Position numbers and translations under genes: made by a program. 64,000 nt of DNA from NORP233 sp050186825 (lineage in GTDB: Bacteria; Planctomycetota; J058). Positions 43,552 through 51,337 of the stretch are shown here, one piece after another. The notes under the pieces were generated by a model. The model saw only the letters and a list, made by a program, of their open reading frames with translations, made no database searches and was not told where the DNA came from. Each line of letters opens with the position of its first letter. The first letter of the stretch is position 1. Where the stretch lies: contig JBFWYD010000037.1 in assembly GCA_050186825.1 (NCBI GenBank), positions 1 through 64,000 on the forward strand, in the 5' to 3' direction.

Positions 43552-44535
43552 TCACAGGCCCGGGCGGTAGAAGCGGCCGGTCTGGCGGCGGCGGGCCAGG
43601 GAGCGGAGGAGGTCGTCGCTGGTGACGATCCCGACCGGGTGGCCGCCCGAGGTCACGGGCAGGGCGTTGACGCCGTGCTCGACCATGATCTGGGCCGCCT
43701 CCTCGACCGAGGTCGAGGGGACCACCGTCGCGAGCGGGGTGGGCGTCATGACCTGACCGACGGTGACGTCGTGGAGGTCGAGGCGCCGCTGCCGGTCGCG
43801 CAGCGTCGAGCGGACCAGGTCGCGGTTGCTCACGATCCCGCGCAGCTGGCCGCTCTCGAGCACCAGGACGTGGCGGATCGCGCGCTCGGCCATTAGCTCG
43901 GCCGCGCTGAACAGCGGCTCGTCGGGCGACACCGCCACCAGCTCCTCGGTCATCCACTCACGCACGGTCTCGCGGGCCCGGGTCGTCGTCATGTCGCCTC
44001 CTTCGGCGTGGGACTCCTGAGGCAAGGGGTGTGCCTGTGCTTCTTCCGCGGGACAGGGGTGTTCCTCGCGCCGGCGCGCCATCCCAGTCCCCTCCGCTGC
44101 GTCATCCTCGTCCTGGTAGGGGGGATTTCCCGCGTACTCCATCACCCTCGGCAGCCAGCCGAGCAGGTCGGTGCTGGTCAGGATCCCGACCGGGTGACCG
44201 CCAGAGGTGATCGGCAGCGCGTGCACGCCGCGCTGCGCCATGAGCTCCGCGGCCTCCTCGGCCAGGGCGCAGGGCGTCACGGTCTCGAGCGGTCCGTGGG
44301 TCATGGCCTCGCTGACCAGCCCCGGGAAGACGAGGTGCTCGCGGTCGAAGGCGCCGAGCAGGTCGGTGGTGCTGAGGATTCCGCGGAGCTGGCCGCGCTC
44401 GACCACCAGCGCGTGGCGGGCGGCGCGCGCGCCCATCCGCTCGACGGCCTCTTCGAGCGAATCGGTCGGGGCGAGGACGATCAGGTCCTCGCGCATGCAG
44501 TCGCGCACCAGGGGACGGGTTCGAGTGTCGACCAC
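43552..44535 (-). CDS. Four-CBS-domain protein (fusion of two CBS pairs)
   Basis: 327 residues from GTG 44535 (GGGAGGC 8 bases upstream). Two CBS pairs (residues ~5-135 and ~185-315) are joined by a charged linker (YQDEDDAAEGTGMARRREEH). CBS pairs normally bind adenine nucleotides and sense energy status. Typical segments are RHALVVERGQLRGILSTTDL and GVNALPVTSGGHPVGIVTSD. The second pair starts at Met182 with a perfect ribosome site inside the frame, so a 146-residue two-CBS protein may also be made. That half is a close paralogue of the CBS protein at 53742. The gene flanks the cbb3 cluster. Confidence 0.8.
   Translation of the reverse strand: MVDTRTRPLVRDCMREDLIVLAPTDSLEEAVERMGARAARHALVVERGQLRGILSTTDLLGAFDREHLVFPGLVSEAMTHGPLETVTPCALAEEAAELMAQRGVHALPITSGGHPVGILTSTDLLGWLPRVMEYAGNPPYQDEDDAAEGTGMARRREEHPCPAEEAQAHPLPQESHAEGGDMTTTRARETVREWMTEELVAVSPDEPLFSAAELMAERAIRHVLVLESGQLRGIVSNRDLVRSTLRDRQRRLDLHDVTVGQVMTPTPLATVVPSTSVEEAAQIMVEHGVNALPVTSGGHPVGIVTSDDLLRSLARRRQTGRFYRPGL
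43992..44003 (-). promoter_or_regulatory. Internal Shine-Dalgarno and in-frame start
   Basis: On the minus strand AAGGAGG lies 4 bases before ATG 43992, inside the open frame of the four-CBS protein. It marks either an independent downstream gene whose upstream neighbour has lost its stop codon, or a second translation start giving a two-CBS isoform. Confidence 0.7.
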
Positions 44536-44651
44536 GGCGGGCCTCCCGCCCCTGACCGTGCAACGACCGTGCCGCGCGGGAGCCCAGCCCGCGCGGGGTG
44601 CGAGTGACTCGGGTGCGACAGAGGAGGCGCGCGGGATCGCGCGCGCGGGAG

Positions 44652-44843
44652 TCAGGCCTGGGGCGTCTTCGCGTCGGGCGCCGTATCTGCGCGGGGCGGG
44701 GCGGCGTCGTCGTCGAGGATGGCGCGGATCGCGGGGGTCTCGAGGTCGTCGAACTGCCCGCTCTCGATCGCGCGCACGCACACCCACACCGCCAGCCCGC
44801 TCAGGAGGAGCCCCAGGGGCATCACCACGTAGATCACCGACAC
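44652..44843 (-). CDS. ccoS: cbb3 oxidase assembly protein CcoS
   Basis: 63 residues with one N-terminal membrane helix (IYVVMPLGLLLSGLAVWVCV) followed by the CcoS signature AIESGQFDDLETPAIRAIL. CcoS is needed for haem/copper insertion into cbb3 oxidase. GTG start at 44843 gives the usual MSVIYVV beginning, with GGAGGCC upstream. It follows ccoI by 10 bases. Confidence 0.92.
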   Translation of the reverse strand: MSVIYVVMPLGLLLSGLAVWVCVRAIESGQFDDLETPAIRAILDDDAAPPRADTAPDAKTPQA

Positions 44844-44853
44844 GGAGGCCTCC

Positions 44854-47469
44854 TCACACCGCGACCCGCGCCAGCTCCTCGCGAAGCGCGTGCCCGGGCG
44901 GCGCGGCCTGCGGCGCCGGGTCCTCGCGTCCCGCGGGCGCGACGAGCGGCTCACGCGCGCGTGACGCGCCGCCGCCGCCGTAGCTGTTCGCGACCACGGT
45001 CAGCGAGCTGAGCGGCATCAGCACCGCCGCCACGATCGGGTCGATCCAGCCGGCCACCGCCAGCCCGGCGGCGGCCACGTTGTAGGCCAGCGAGAGGCCC
45101 AGGTTCAACCGCACCCGCCGCAGGGCGTCGCGGGCGACCTCCAGGAGCTCGGCCAGGTCCGCGATCCCGGGGCCGTGCGCGGCCCCCGGGCGCCCGGCCA
45201 GGAACACGTCGGCCGCGGCCAGGGTCGCCTCGGAGCCGCCGCGCACGCCCACGCCCACGTCGGCCGCGGCCAGGGCGGCCGCGTCGTTCACGCCGTCGCC
45301 GATCATCAGGGTCACCGCGCCCGCGGCGCGCGTGGCCTCGACCCGGGCCAGCTTGTCCTCGGGCGTCTGCCCGCCCAGGGCGCGCTCGGGCGGGATCCCG
45401 AGCGCGGCCGCCGCAGCGGCGACCACCCGCGGGTGGTCGCCCGAGAGGATCCAGGGCTCCCAGCCCGCGGCCGCCAGCGCGGCCACGGTGGCGCCGGCCT
45501 CGGGGCGGAGCGCGTCGCCGAAGCCGGCCACCGCCGCGCACGCGCCGTCCAGGGCCACGAGCACCGGCGTCTCGCCGCGCTCGAGGACCCCGGCCAGCGC
45601 GGCCCGCTGCGCGGCGTCGAGCTCGAGCTCCGGCAGGGCAGCCGGCGCGCCCGCCGAGATCCGGGTCGCCGCGATCGGGGCCGCGGCGATCGGGGCCGCC
45701 GCTGGGACGGGGGCGAGCTCGCTCGAAGCCGCCGCCTCGTCCGCGAGCGCGGCCACGAGACCTCCGTTCGCGAGCGCCGCGGGCTCGCGCACCGCGCGAG
45801 GGGCGCGGCCCGGGAAGGCCTCGCGGAAGCCCTCGGCGACCGGGTGCGCCGAGCCCGCCTCGAGCCCGAGCAGGGCCGCCTCGAGGGCGCCCGCGTCCAG
45901 GTCGGGGCGCACCTCCCAGGTGCGCAGGCGGTGCCGCCCCTCGCTGAGGGTCCCCGTCTTGTCGAGGAACACCCGCCGCGCGGAGGCCTCGCCGGCCAGG
46001 CGCTGGAGCACGTCGCCGCCCTTGACCAGCGCGCCTGCGCGCGCGGCGCGACCGAGCGCCGCGTGGATCGCCAGCGGCGTGGCCAGGCCCAGGGCGCAGG
46101 GGCAGGTGACCACCAGCAGCGCGACGGTGTGGTCGAGGGCGCGGGCCGGGTCGAGCTGCGACCAGATCGCCAGCGTCAGCGCCCCGAGCAGCAGGACCAC
46201 GCTCACGAACACGCCCGCGATCCGGTCGGCCCAGAGCACCACCGGCGCCTTGCGGCGCTGGTGCTCCTCGACCTGGGCCACGAGCGCGCCCACGCGCGTC
46301 TCCTCGCCCGTGGCCGCGACCCGGACCCAGAGCGGGCCGCCGCGGTTGACGGTGCCGGCGTGGACGCGGTCGCCGGGCCCCGCGCGCGCGGGGCGGGACT
46401 CACCGGTCAGGAGCGAGGCGTCGAGGCGCGAGCTGCCGCGCTCGACCTCGCCGTCGCAGGGGACGCGCTCGCCGCCGCGGACCTCGACCAGGTCGCAGCG
46501 CTGGAGCGCCTCGAGCGGCACCTCGCGCGCGCGCTCGCCCTCGACGCGCCGCGCCGAGGCGGGCGCGAGCGAGCCGAGCAGCTCCGCGGCGTCGGCGGCC
46601 TTGCGGCGCTGCTGCTGCTGGAGGAAGCGCCCGACGAGGAGCAGGAACACGAGCACGGTGACCGTGTCGAAGTAGACCGCGCCGCTGCCGACGAGCGTGT
46701 GGTACGCGCCGCCCGCCAGCCCGGCCAGGAGCGCCAGCGAGACCGGCAGGTCGACGTGCGGGGTGCGGGTGCGCAGCGCGGCCAGCCCGCCGCGCAGGAA
46801 CACGCGCCCGGGGCCGAACACGGCCGGCACGCAGAGCCCGAAGGCGATCCAGCGGAAGAGGTGCGCGAAGGAGTCCTCGATCCCGTGCAGCAGCCCGCCG
46901 TAGCTGGCGAAGGAGACGAGCATCACGTTGCCCGCCAGCGCGCCCGCGATCGCGACCCGGACCAGGGCCGCGCGGTCCTCGACCCGCCGCTGCTCGGCCA
47001 GGGCCGCGCCGCGGTAGGGGTGGACCGCGTAGCCCAGCCCGTCGATCGTCCGCGCGACCCGCGAGAGCGGGGCGGCGCTCGGGTCGAAGCGCACGCGCAG
47101 CAGCCCGCGCGCGAGCTCGAGGCGCGCGGCCGTGACGCCGGGCACCAGGCCGGGGAGCTTCTCCACGAGCCACACGCAGGCCGCGCAGTGGACGCCCTCC
47201 AGGTAGAGCTCCACGTCGCAGGTCCCCTCGGGGCAGGTCCCCGCGGGTCCGGGGCGCACGTAGCGCTCGTGGAAGCTCGGGTCGTCGAGCTCCTCGTAGG
47301 CGCGGCCCGTGGTCGTGGCCGGCCCCTGGGCCGGGTCGCGCAGGGCGCGGTAGCCCGCCTCGAGCCCGTTGCTGCGCAGGAACAGGGCCACCGTCTCGCA
47401 GCCCGAGCAGCAGAAGCGCTCGGCGCCGGGCGGGACGGGGAGGCCGCAGTGCTCGCAGGGGGCGCTCAC
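44854..47469 (-). CDS. ccoI: Copper-exporting P1B ATPase CcoI
   Basis: 871 residues. The N-terminus has a cysteine-rich metal-binding segment (CEHCGLPVPP ... CCSGCETV), then a heavy-metal domain with GVHCAACVW. The membrane domain carries TCPCALG, the phosphorylation site DKTGTL, the nucleotide HP motif (SAHPVAEGF) and GDGVNDAAAL. CcoI moves copper to the periplasm for cbb3 assembly. An Ala/Pro-rich insert (VPAAAPIAAAPIAATRISAG) interrupts the nucleotide domain. The GTG start overlaps the preceding TGA (GTGA). No residue essential to the family appears missing. Confidence 0.95.
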   Translation of the reverse strand: MSAPCEHCGLPVPPGAERFCCSGCETVALFLRSNGLEAGYRALRDPAQGPATTTGRAYEELDDPSFHERYVRPGPAGTCPEGTCDVELYLEGVHCAACVWLVEKLPGLVPGVTAARLELARGLLRVRFDPSAAPLSRVARTIDGLGYAVHPYRGAALAEQRRVEDRAALVRVAIAGALAGNVMLVSFASYGGLLHGIEDSFAHLFRWIAFGLCVPAVFGPGRVFLRGGLAALRTRTPHVDLPVSLALLAGLAGGAYHTLVGSGAVYFDTVTVLVFLLLVGRFLQQQQRRKAADAAELLGSLAPASARRVEGERAREVPLEALQRCDLVEVRGGERVPCDGEVERGSSRLDASLLTGESRPARAGPGDRVHAGTVNRGGPLWVRVAATGEETRVGALVAQVEEHQRRKAPVVLWADRIAGVFVSVVLLLGALTLAIWSQLDPARALDHTVALLVVTCPCALGLATPLAIHAALGRAARAGALVKGGDVLQRLAGEASARRVFLDKTGTLSEGRHRLRTWEVRPDLDAGALEAALLGLEAGSAHPVAEGFREAFPGRAPRAVREPAALANGGLVAALADEAAASSELAPVPAAAPIAAAPIAATRISAGAPAALPELELDAAQRAALAGVLERGETPVLVALDGACAAVAGFGDALRPEAGATVAALAAAGWEPWILSGDHPRVVAAAAAALGIPPERALGGQTPEDKLARVEATRAAGAVTLMIGDGVNDAAALAAADVGVGVRGGSEATLAAADVFLAGRPGAAHGPGIADLAELLEVARDALRRVRLNLGLSLAYNVAAAGLAVAGWIDPIVAAVLMPLSSLTVVANSYGGGGASRAREPLVAPAGREDPAPQAAPPGHALREELARVAV

Positions 47470-48284
47470 TTGCGCTTGCCTCCGCAGCAGGGGAGGTGGC
47501 GCGACTCGCTGGCCACGGGGACGACCGGGGCGAGCTGCGGGGCGGTGTGCTCGGCGCCCGAGGCCGAGGCCGAGGTCGCGGTCGCGGCGGCGGCGACGCG
47601 GCCCCTGGGCAGCGCGGCCAGGGCCTGGCTGCGGCCGAAGATCAGCAGGCCGCCGACCACGATCAGGAGCGCCGCGCTCGCGAGCTGGAGCCGGCCGCCG
47701 AGGCGCGCCAGCAGGCCGCGCGCGCCGAGGCCCAGGCCGAGCAGGGCGGGCGTGTTGCCCAGGCCGAAGGTCACGAGCACGGCCGCCCCGGCCAGGGCGT
47801 GGCCGGTGCCCGCGGCCGTGAGCGCGAACAGCCACAGCCAGCCGCAGGGGAGGAGCGGGGTCAACGCGCCCAGGAGCAGGGCGCGGCGCCGGTCGGGGAG
47901 CGCGTTGACGCGGCGCAGGGCGGCGCCGACGCGGGCGCCGAAGGGCAGGCGCAGGTGGAGGCGCTCCGCGCCGAGCTGGCGGGCCAGGGAGCCCGCGCCC
48001 CACAGCACGAGCAGCAGCCCGGAGACCACCGCTGCCACGCGCTGGAGGCCGAGGAGCTGGCCCGCGCCCTCGAGCCCGGCCCCGAGCAGACCGGCCAGGA
48101 GGCCCAGCAGCGCGAGGGTCGAGAGGCGGCCGAGGTGGTAGAGCCCGTGCGCCAGGATGGCCTCGCGGCGGCTCGCGCCCAGGGGGGCGACGCCCGCCGC
48201 CACCAGGGGGCCGCACATGCCCAGGCAGTGCAGGCTGCCGAGGAAGCTGGCGGCCAGGATGGCTCCCAGCAGGGCCGCGTTCAC
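47466..48284 (-). CDS. TauE/SafE-type membrane protein (cbb3-linked)
   Basis: 272 residues, about six helices. HCLGMCGPLVA at the start, LPCGWLWLFAL in the middle and the repeated small-residue helices match the sulfite-exporter/DsbD-like family that is regularly found between ccoH and ccoI, probably in copper delivery. The C-terminus is Cys/His/Lys-containing (SRHLPCCGGKRK), possibly metal-binding. GTG start overlaps the ccoH stop, and its own stop overlaps ccoI. Confidence 0.87.
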   Translation of the reverse strand: MNAALLGAILAASFLGSLHCLGMCGPLVAAGVAPLGASRREAILAHGLYHLGRLSTLALLGLLAGLLGAGLEGAGQLLGLQRVAAVVSGLLLVLWGAGSLARQLGAERLHLRLPFGARVGAALRRVNALPDRRRALLLGALTPLLPCGWLWLFALTAAGTGHALAGAAVLVTFGLGNTPALLGLGLGARGLLARLGGRLQLASAALLIVVGGLLIFGRSQALAALPRGRVAAAATATSASASGAEHTAPQLAPVVPVASESRHLPCCGGKRK

Positions 48285-48826
48285 CCGGTCAGCTCGACGT
48301 CGCGCCGGAGCGTGAAGCGCTGGGCGGCCCCGGCGCTGCCGCGCGTGAGGGTCAGGCGCAGCTCCCAGCGGCCGACCCGCTGCAGCGAGAGCCGCTCGCC
48401 GTAGCGGCCGGGCGCGGTCTCGGGGAGCACCGCGTCGAGCGGGCTCCCGGCGCGCGCCTTGTGGAACATGTGGACCTGGGCCGCGAGCCCCTCGACCGGG
48501 CGGCCCTCGCGGTCCTTGATCAGGAGGGTCAGCGCGCGGGTGTGGTCGCCCGCGTCCGAGGCGCCCGCGACCACGTCCACCGTCCAGCCCAGCTCGCGGT
48601 TGCGCGCCTGCTGGGCGCGCTCCTCGTCCCAGGCCACGGCCTTGCGGTAGTAGTCGGGCTCCGCGACCGCGCTCGGGTCGCCGGACGCGATCCCGAGCAT
48701 CGAGAGCTGGAGCGCGAGCGAGCCGCCGAGCAGGGCCACGACCAGCCCGACCCAGCGCAGCATGGCGGCGCGCTCGTCGCTGGCGCGCTCTCGGGTCTGC
48801 GCCTCGGGGGTCAGCGGAGTGGTCAT
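48281..48826 (-). CDS. ccoH: FixH/CcoH family protein
   Basis: 181 residues. One N-terminal membrane helix (GLVVALLGGSLALQLSMLG) and a periplasmic beta domain with EPDYYRKAVAWDE, LTLLIKDREGRPVEGL and PGRYGERLSL, as in FixH/CcoH, which stabilises the cbb3 complex during assembly. ATG 48826 is chosen because the longer frame is only a Thr-rich extension. It begins 1 base after ccoG. Confidence 0.9.
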   Translation of the reverse strand: MTTPLTPEAQTRERASDERAAMLRWVGLVVALLGGSLALQLSMLGIASGDPSAVAEPDYYRKAVAWDEERAQQARNRELGWTVDVVAGASDAGDHTRALTLLIKDREGRPVEGLAAQVHMFHKARAGSPLDAVLPETAPGRYGERLSLQRVGRWELRLTLTRGSAGAAQRFTLRRDVELTG

Positions 48827-48827
48827 G

Positions 48828-50420
48828 CTAGTGGTGCCCTTCCTTGTCCTTCTGCTCGTGGTCGTCGCGGCGTTCGTGGTCGTCGTGCCGCTCGTGGTCG
48901 TCGTGGTCGTCATGGCGCGGCCCCGCGGGGCCGATCGCCGTGGCCTGGAGCTCCTGCGCGAACTCCACCCCGTCGCTGACCTTGAAGCGCACCACGCGCT
49001 CGCCGTCCGGGCCGAAGGCCGCGCGGGGGAGGACCACGAACAGGTCCGAGGTGCGGATCTCGCCCGGCTCGACCGAGAGCGGGTTCTCGGGCGCGACCAG
49101 GCGCGCGCCCTCGACCCCCAGGACCTCGAGCCGGTAGCGGCGCGGCTCGGTGCCCTGGTTGCGGACGCGCATCCGGAAGGGCGCGCTGATCTCGCCGCTG
49201 GGAAGGGCGGCGAACACGCCTGCCCCGCGCAGGACCTGGGCCTTGGCCGGGCCGCGGGCGCGCAGGCCGAGCACCAGCACCGCGAGCGAGACCAGGAGGA
49301 TCGTCGAGTAGATCAGGATCCGCGGGCGGACGATCCGGGCCGGGCGTCCCTCCTCGAGGCGCGAGCGGGCGTCGTAGCGGATCAGGCCGCGCGGCGTGCC
49401 GACCTTGTCCATGATCGCGTCGCAGGCGTCGATGCACTGGGCGCAGCCGATGCACTCGAGCTGGAGCCCGTCGCGGATGTCGATCCCGGTCGGGCAGGTG
49501 ATCACGCAGGCGCCGCAGTCGATGCAGTCCCCCCTGGTCTGGGCAGGGCTGGGGGCTGGCGCCTCGGCCACGGTGGTCGCGCCCTCGGGGGCGCTCGCCG
49601 CCACGGCCTCGACCACGGGCAGGTCGCGCTTCTTCTGCCTGCCCGGCTTGCCGCGCGGCTCGCCGCGCGCCGGGTCGTAGCCCACGATCAGCGAGTCCCG
49701 GTCGAGCAGCACGGACTGGAAGCGCCCGTAGGGGCAGGCCACCAGGCAGGTCTGCTCGCGGAACCACATGAAGTCGAAGCACATGGCCAGGGTGGTCCCG
49801 GCCATCACCAGGAAGGCCACCGGGTGCTGGGTGGGCGGGCTCGTGATCCAGCGGATCAGCGCGCTCCAGCCCACGAAGTAGGCCAGGAAGGTGTGGGCCA
49901 GGAAGGCGCACAGCACCAGGTAGACCACGTTCTTGAGCGTGCGCCGCGGCCCGCCGCCCGCGCGGTCGAGCTTCTGCTGCTCCTGGGGGCTGCCCTCGAA
50001 CAGGCGCTCGAGCGGCCGGAACAGGAGCTCGAGGTAGACGGTCTGCGGGCAGGCCCAGCCGCACCACACCCGGCCGAAGAGCGCGGTGAGCAGGAAGATC
50101 GTCACGAACACGCTGAGCATGAAGACCATCAGCAGCGGCGTGTCGGTGGGGACGAAGGTCGTGCCGAAGAGCGTGAACTCCCCCCGGAGGATGTCGAGGA
50201 GCATCGCCGGCTTGCCGTTCACGTGGATCAGCGGCAGCAGCACGAAGATCGCCATCAGCGCGTAGCCCACGCGCTGGCGCCAGCCGAGGAAGCGGCCCTC
50301 CGAGCAGCGCGGGCGGATCCAGCGCCGGGTGCCGTCCTTGTTCAGCGTGGCGAGCACGCGCTCCGGCGGGGCGAGGAGGGCGGGCTCTGGATCGGCCGTG
50401 CTGGGGGTCGGGTCGGTCAT
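48828..50420 (-). CDS. ccoG: Iron-sulphur oxidoreductase CcoG (FixG/RdxA)
   Basis: 530 residues. Multiple membrane helices, the RVWCGWACPQTVYLEL segment, and two 4Fe-4S clusters (CIDCGACVITCPTG; CIGCAQCIDAC) identify CcoG, a copper(II) reductase supporting cbb3 assembly. The C-terminal Ig-like domain (SGEISAPFRMRVRNQ) is typical. Unusually, the last ~30 residues form an His/Asp-rich tail (HDDHDDHERHDDHERR), a probable metal-binding extension, suitable for copper scavenging. ATG 50420. A 135-base gap separates it from ccoP. Confidence 0.95.
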   Translation of the reverse strand: MTDPTPSTADPEPALLAPPERVLATLNKDGTRRWIRPRCSEGRFLGWRQRVGYALMAIFVLLPLIHVNGKPAMLLDILRGEFTLFGTTFVPTDTPLLMVFMLSVFVTIFLLTALFGRVWCGWACPQTVYLELLFRPLERLFEGSPQEQQKLDRAGGGPRRTLKNVVYLVLCAFLAHTFLAYFVGWSALIRWITSPPTQHPVAFLVMAGTTLAMCFDFMWFREQTCLVACPYGRFQSVLLDRDSLIVGYDPARGEPRGKPGRQKKRDLPVVEAVAASAPEGATTVAEAPAPSPAQTRGDCIDCGACVITCPTGIDIRDGLQLECIGCAQCIDACDAIMDKVGTPRGLIRYDARSRLEEGRPARIVRPRILIYSTILLVSLAVLVLGLRARGPAKAQVLRGAGVFAALPSGEISAPFRMRVRNQGTEPRRYRLEVLGVEGARLVAPENPLSVEPGEIRTSDLFVVLPRAAFGPDGERVVRFKVSDGVEFAQELQATAIGPAGPRHDDHDDHERHDDHERRDDHEQKDKEGHH

Positions 50421-50555
50421 GTGGTGGGGAGATCGGGTGGAGGGGCCGGCGGTGTCAGGCTTCCATGTCTCGAGTGTCTCGGCCGCGCGTCGCGGCGTGT
50501 CTCGCTGTCTCAGCGGTGGGGCCAGCCGGGTCCCCTCCTCACCCCAGATCCGTCC

Positions 50556-51155
50556 TTACTCCTTCAGCTCCGTGCCCTCGGGGGGCTTGGGATTGGGCGG
50601 GTTGCTGCCCTGGAGCGAGAGCACATAGGCGGCCATCACGCGCAGCTGGACGGCGTTCAGGCCCTCCTTGCTCCAGGCGATCATGCCCTTCCCCGGCCGG
50701 CCGCCCTCGCTGATCGTGTGGAAGATCTGCGTGGGCTTGCCGCCGTTGATCCAGAACTTGTCGGCCAGGTTGGGCCCGATCCCGCCCTGGCCCTGCGGCC
50801 CGTGACACTGGGCGCACTTGGCCGCGAAGATCGAGGCGCCCGCGGCCGCCGTCCCGGGGTCCTTCGACTGCTCGAGCAGCCCCGCGTCGCTGATCGGGTT
50901 CTTGAGCGCCTCCTTGGCCCGGGCCTCGGCGATCTCGCCGGCGTCGCGCGTGTATTCGTCGACGACCAGCCGCCCCTCCTTGCCGTGGTAGTAGACCAGG
51001 TAGAAGGGCGCGAACAGGATCGGGACCCAGAACAGGAACAGCCACCAACCCGGCAGCGGGTTGTCGTACTCGCGGATCCCGTCGTACTCGTGGTCGAGCA
51101 GGACGTCCTTGCGGGGCGCGGCGGCCTTGCCGTCGGACTTCGCGGGGGTGCTCAC
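50556..51155 (-). CDS. ccoP: cbb3 oxidase cytochrome c subunit CcoP
   Basis: 199 residues. The CcoP start DGIREYDNPLPGWWLFLFWV anchors it in the membrane; one c-haem site CAQCH (with GPQGQGG) and a distal Met (GMIAW) follow. Most CcoP proteins are dihaem and about 290-320 residues, so this is a short single-haem form. GTG start overlaps the ccoQ stop. Confidence 0.92.
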   Translation of the reverse strand: MSTPAKSDGKAAAPRKDVLLDHEYDGIREYDNPLPGWWLFLFWVPILFAPFYLVYYHGKEGRLVVDEYTRDAGEIAEARAKEALKNPISDAGLLEQSKDPGTAAAGASIFAAKCAQCHGPQGQGGIGPNLADKFWINGGKPTQIFHTISEGGRPGKGMIAWSKEGLNAVQLRVMAAYVLSLQGSNPPNPKPPEGTELKE

Positions 51156-51337
51156 GAGGGCCTCCCTTCGGCCGGGGTGTCGCCGCCGAGCGGCAGGCGC
51201 GAGGCCTCCTCGTCCTCGCGTCCGTCGCGGCGGAAGACCTTCCAGGCGACCAGCAGGAAGGCCGTGAGGAACAGGAGCATGGCGAGCTCGGGGTAGAGGG
51301 CGAGGCCGCTGTTGCCGACGACGTCCTTGAGGCTCAC
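51152..51337 (-). CDS. ccoQ: CcoQ-like small membrane subunit
   Basis: 61 residues with one membrane helix (YPELAMLLFLTAFLLVAWKV) followed by a charged tail (FRRDGREDEEASRLPL), the size and shape of CcoQ, which stabilises the core cbb3 complex. GTG 51337 overlaps the ccoNO stop; its own stop overlaps the ccoP start. Confidence 0.85.
   Translation of the reverse strand: MSLKDVVGNSGLALYPELAMLLFLTAFLLVAWKVFRRDGREDEEASRLPLGGDTPAEGRPS

Noticed and set aside
45175..48141. Nearly 1000-codon open frame antisense to ccoI and the TauE/SafE-like gene
   Set aside because: The minus strand holds complete P-type ATPase motifs; the antisense frame is Arg/Gly/Ala filler without domains.
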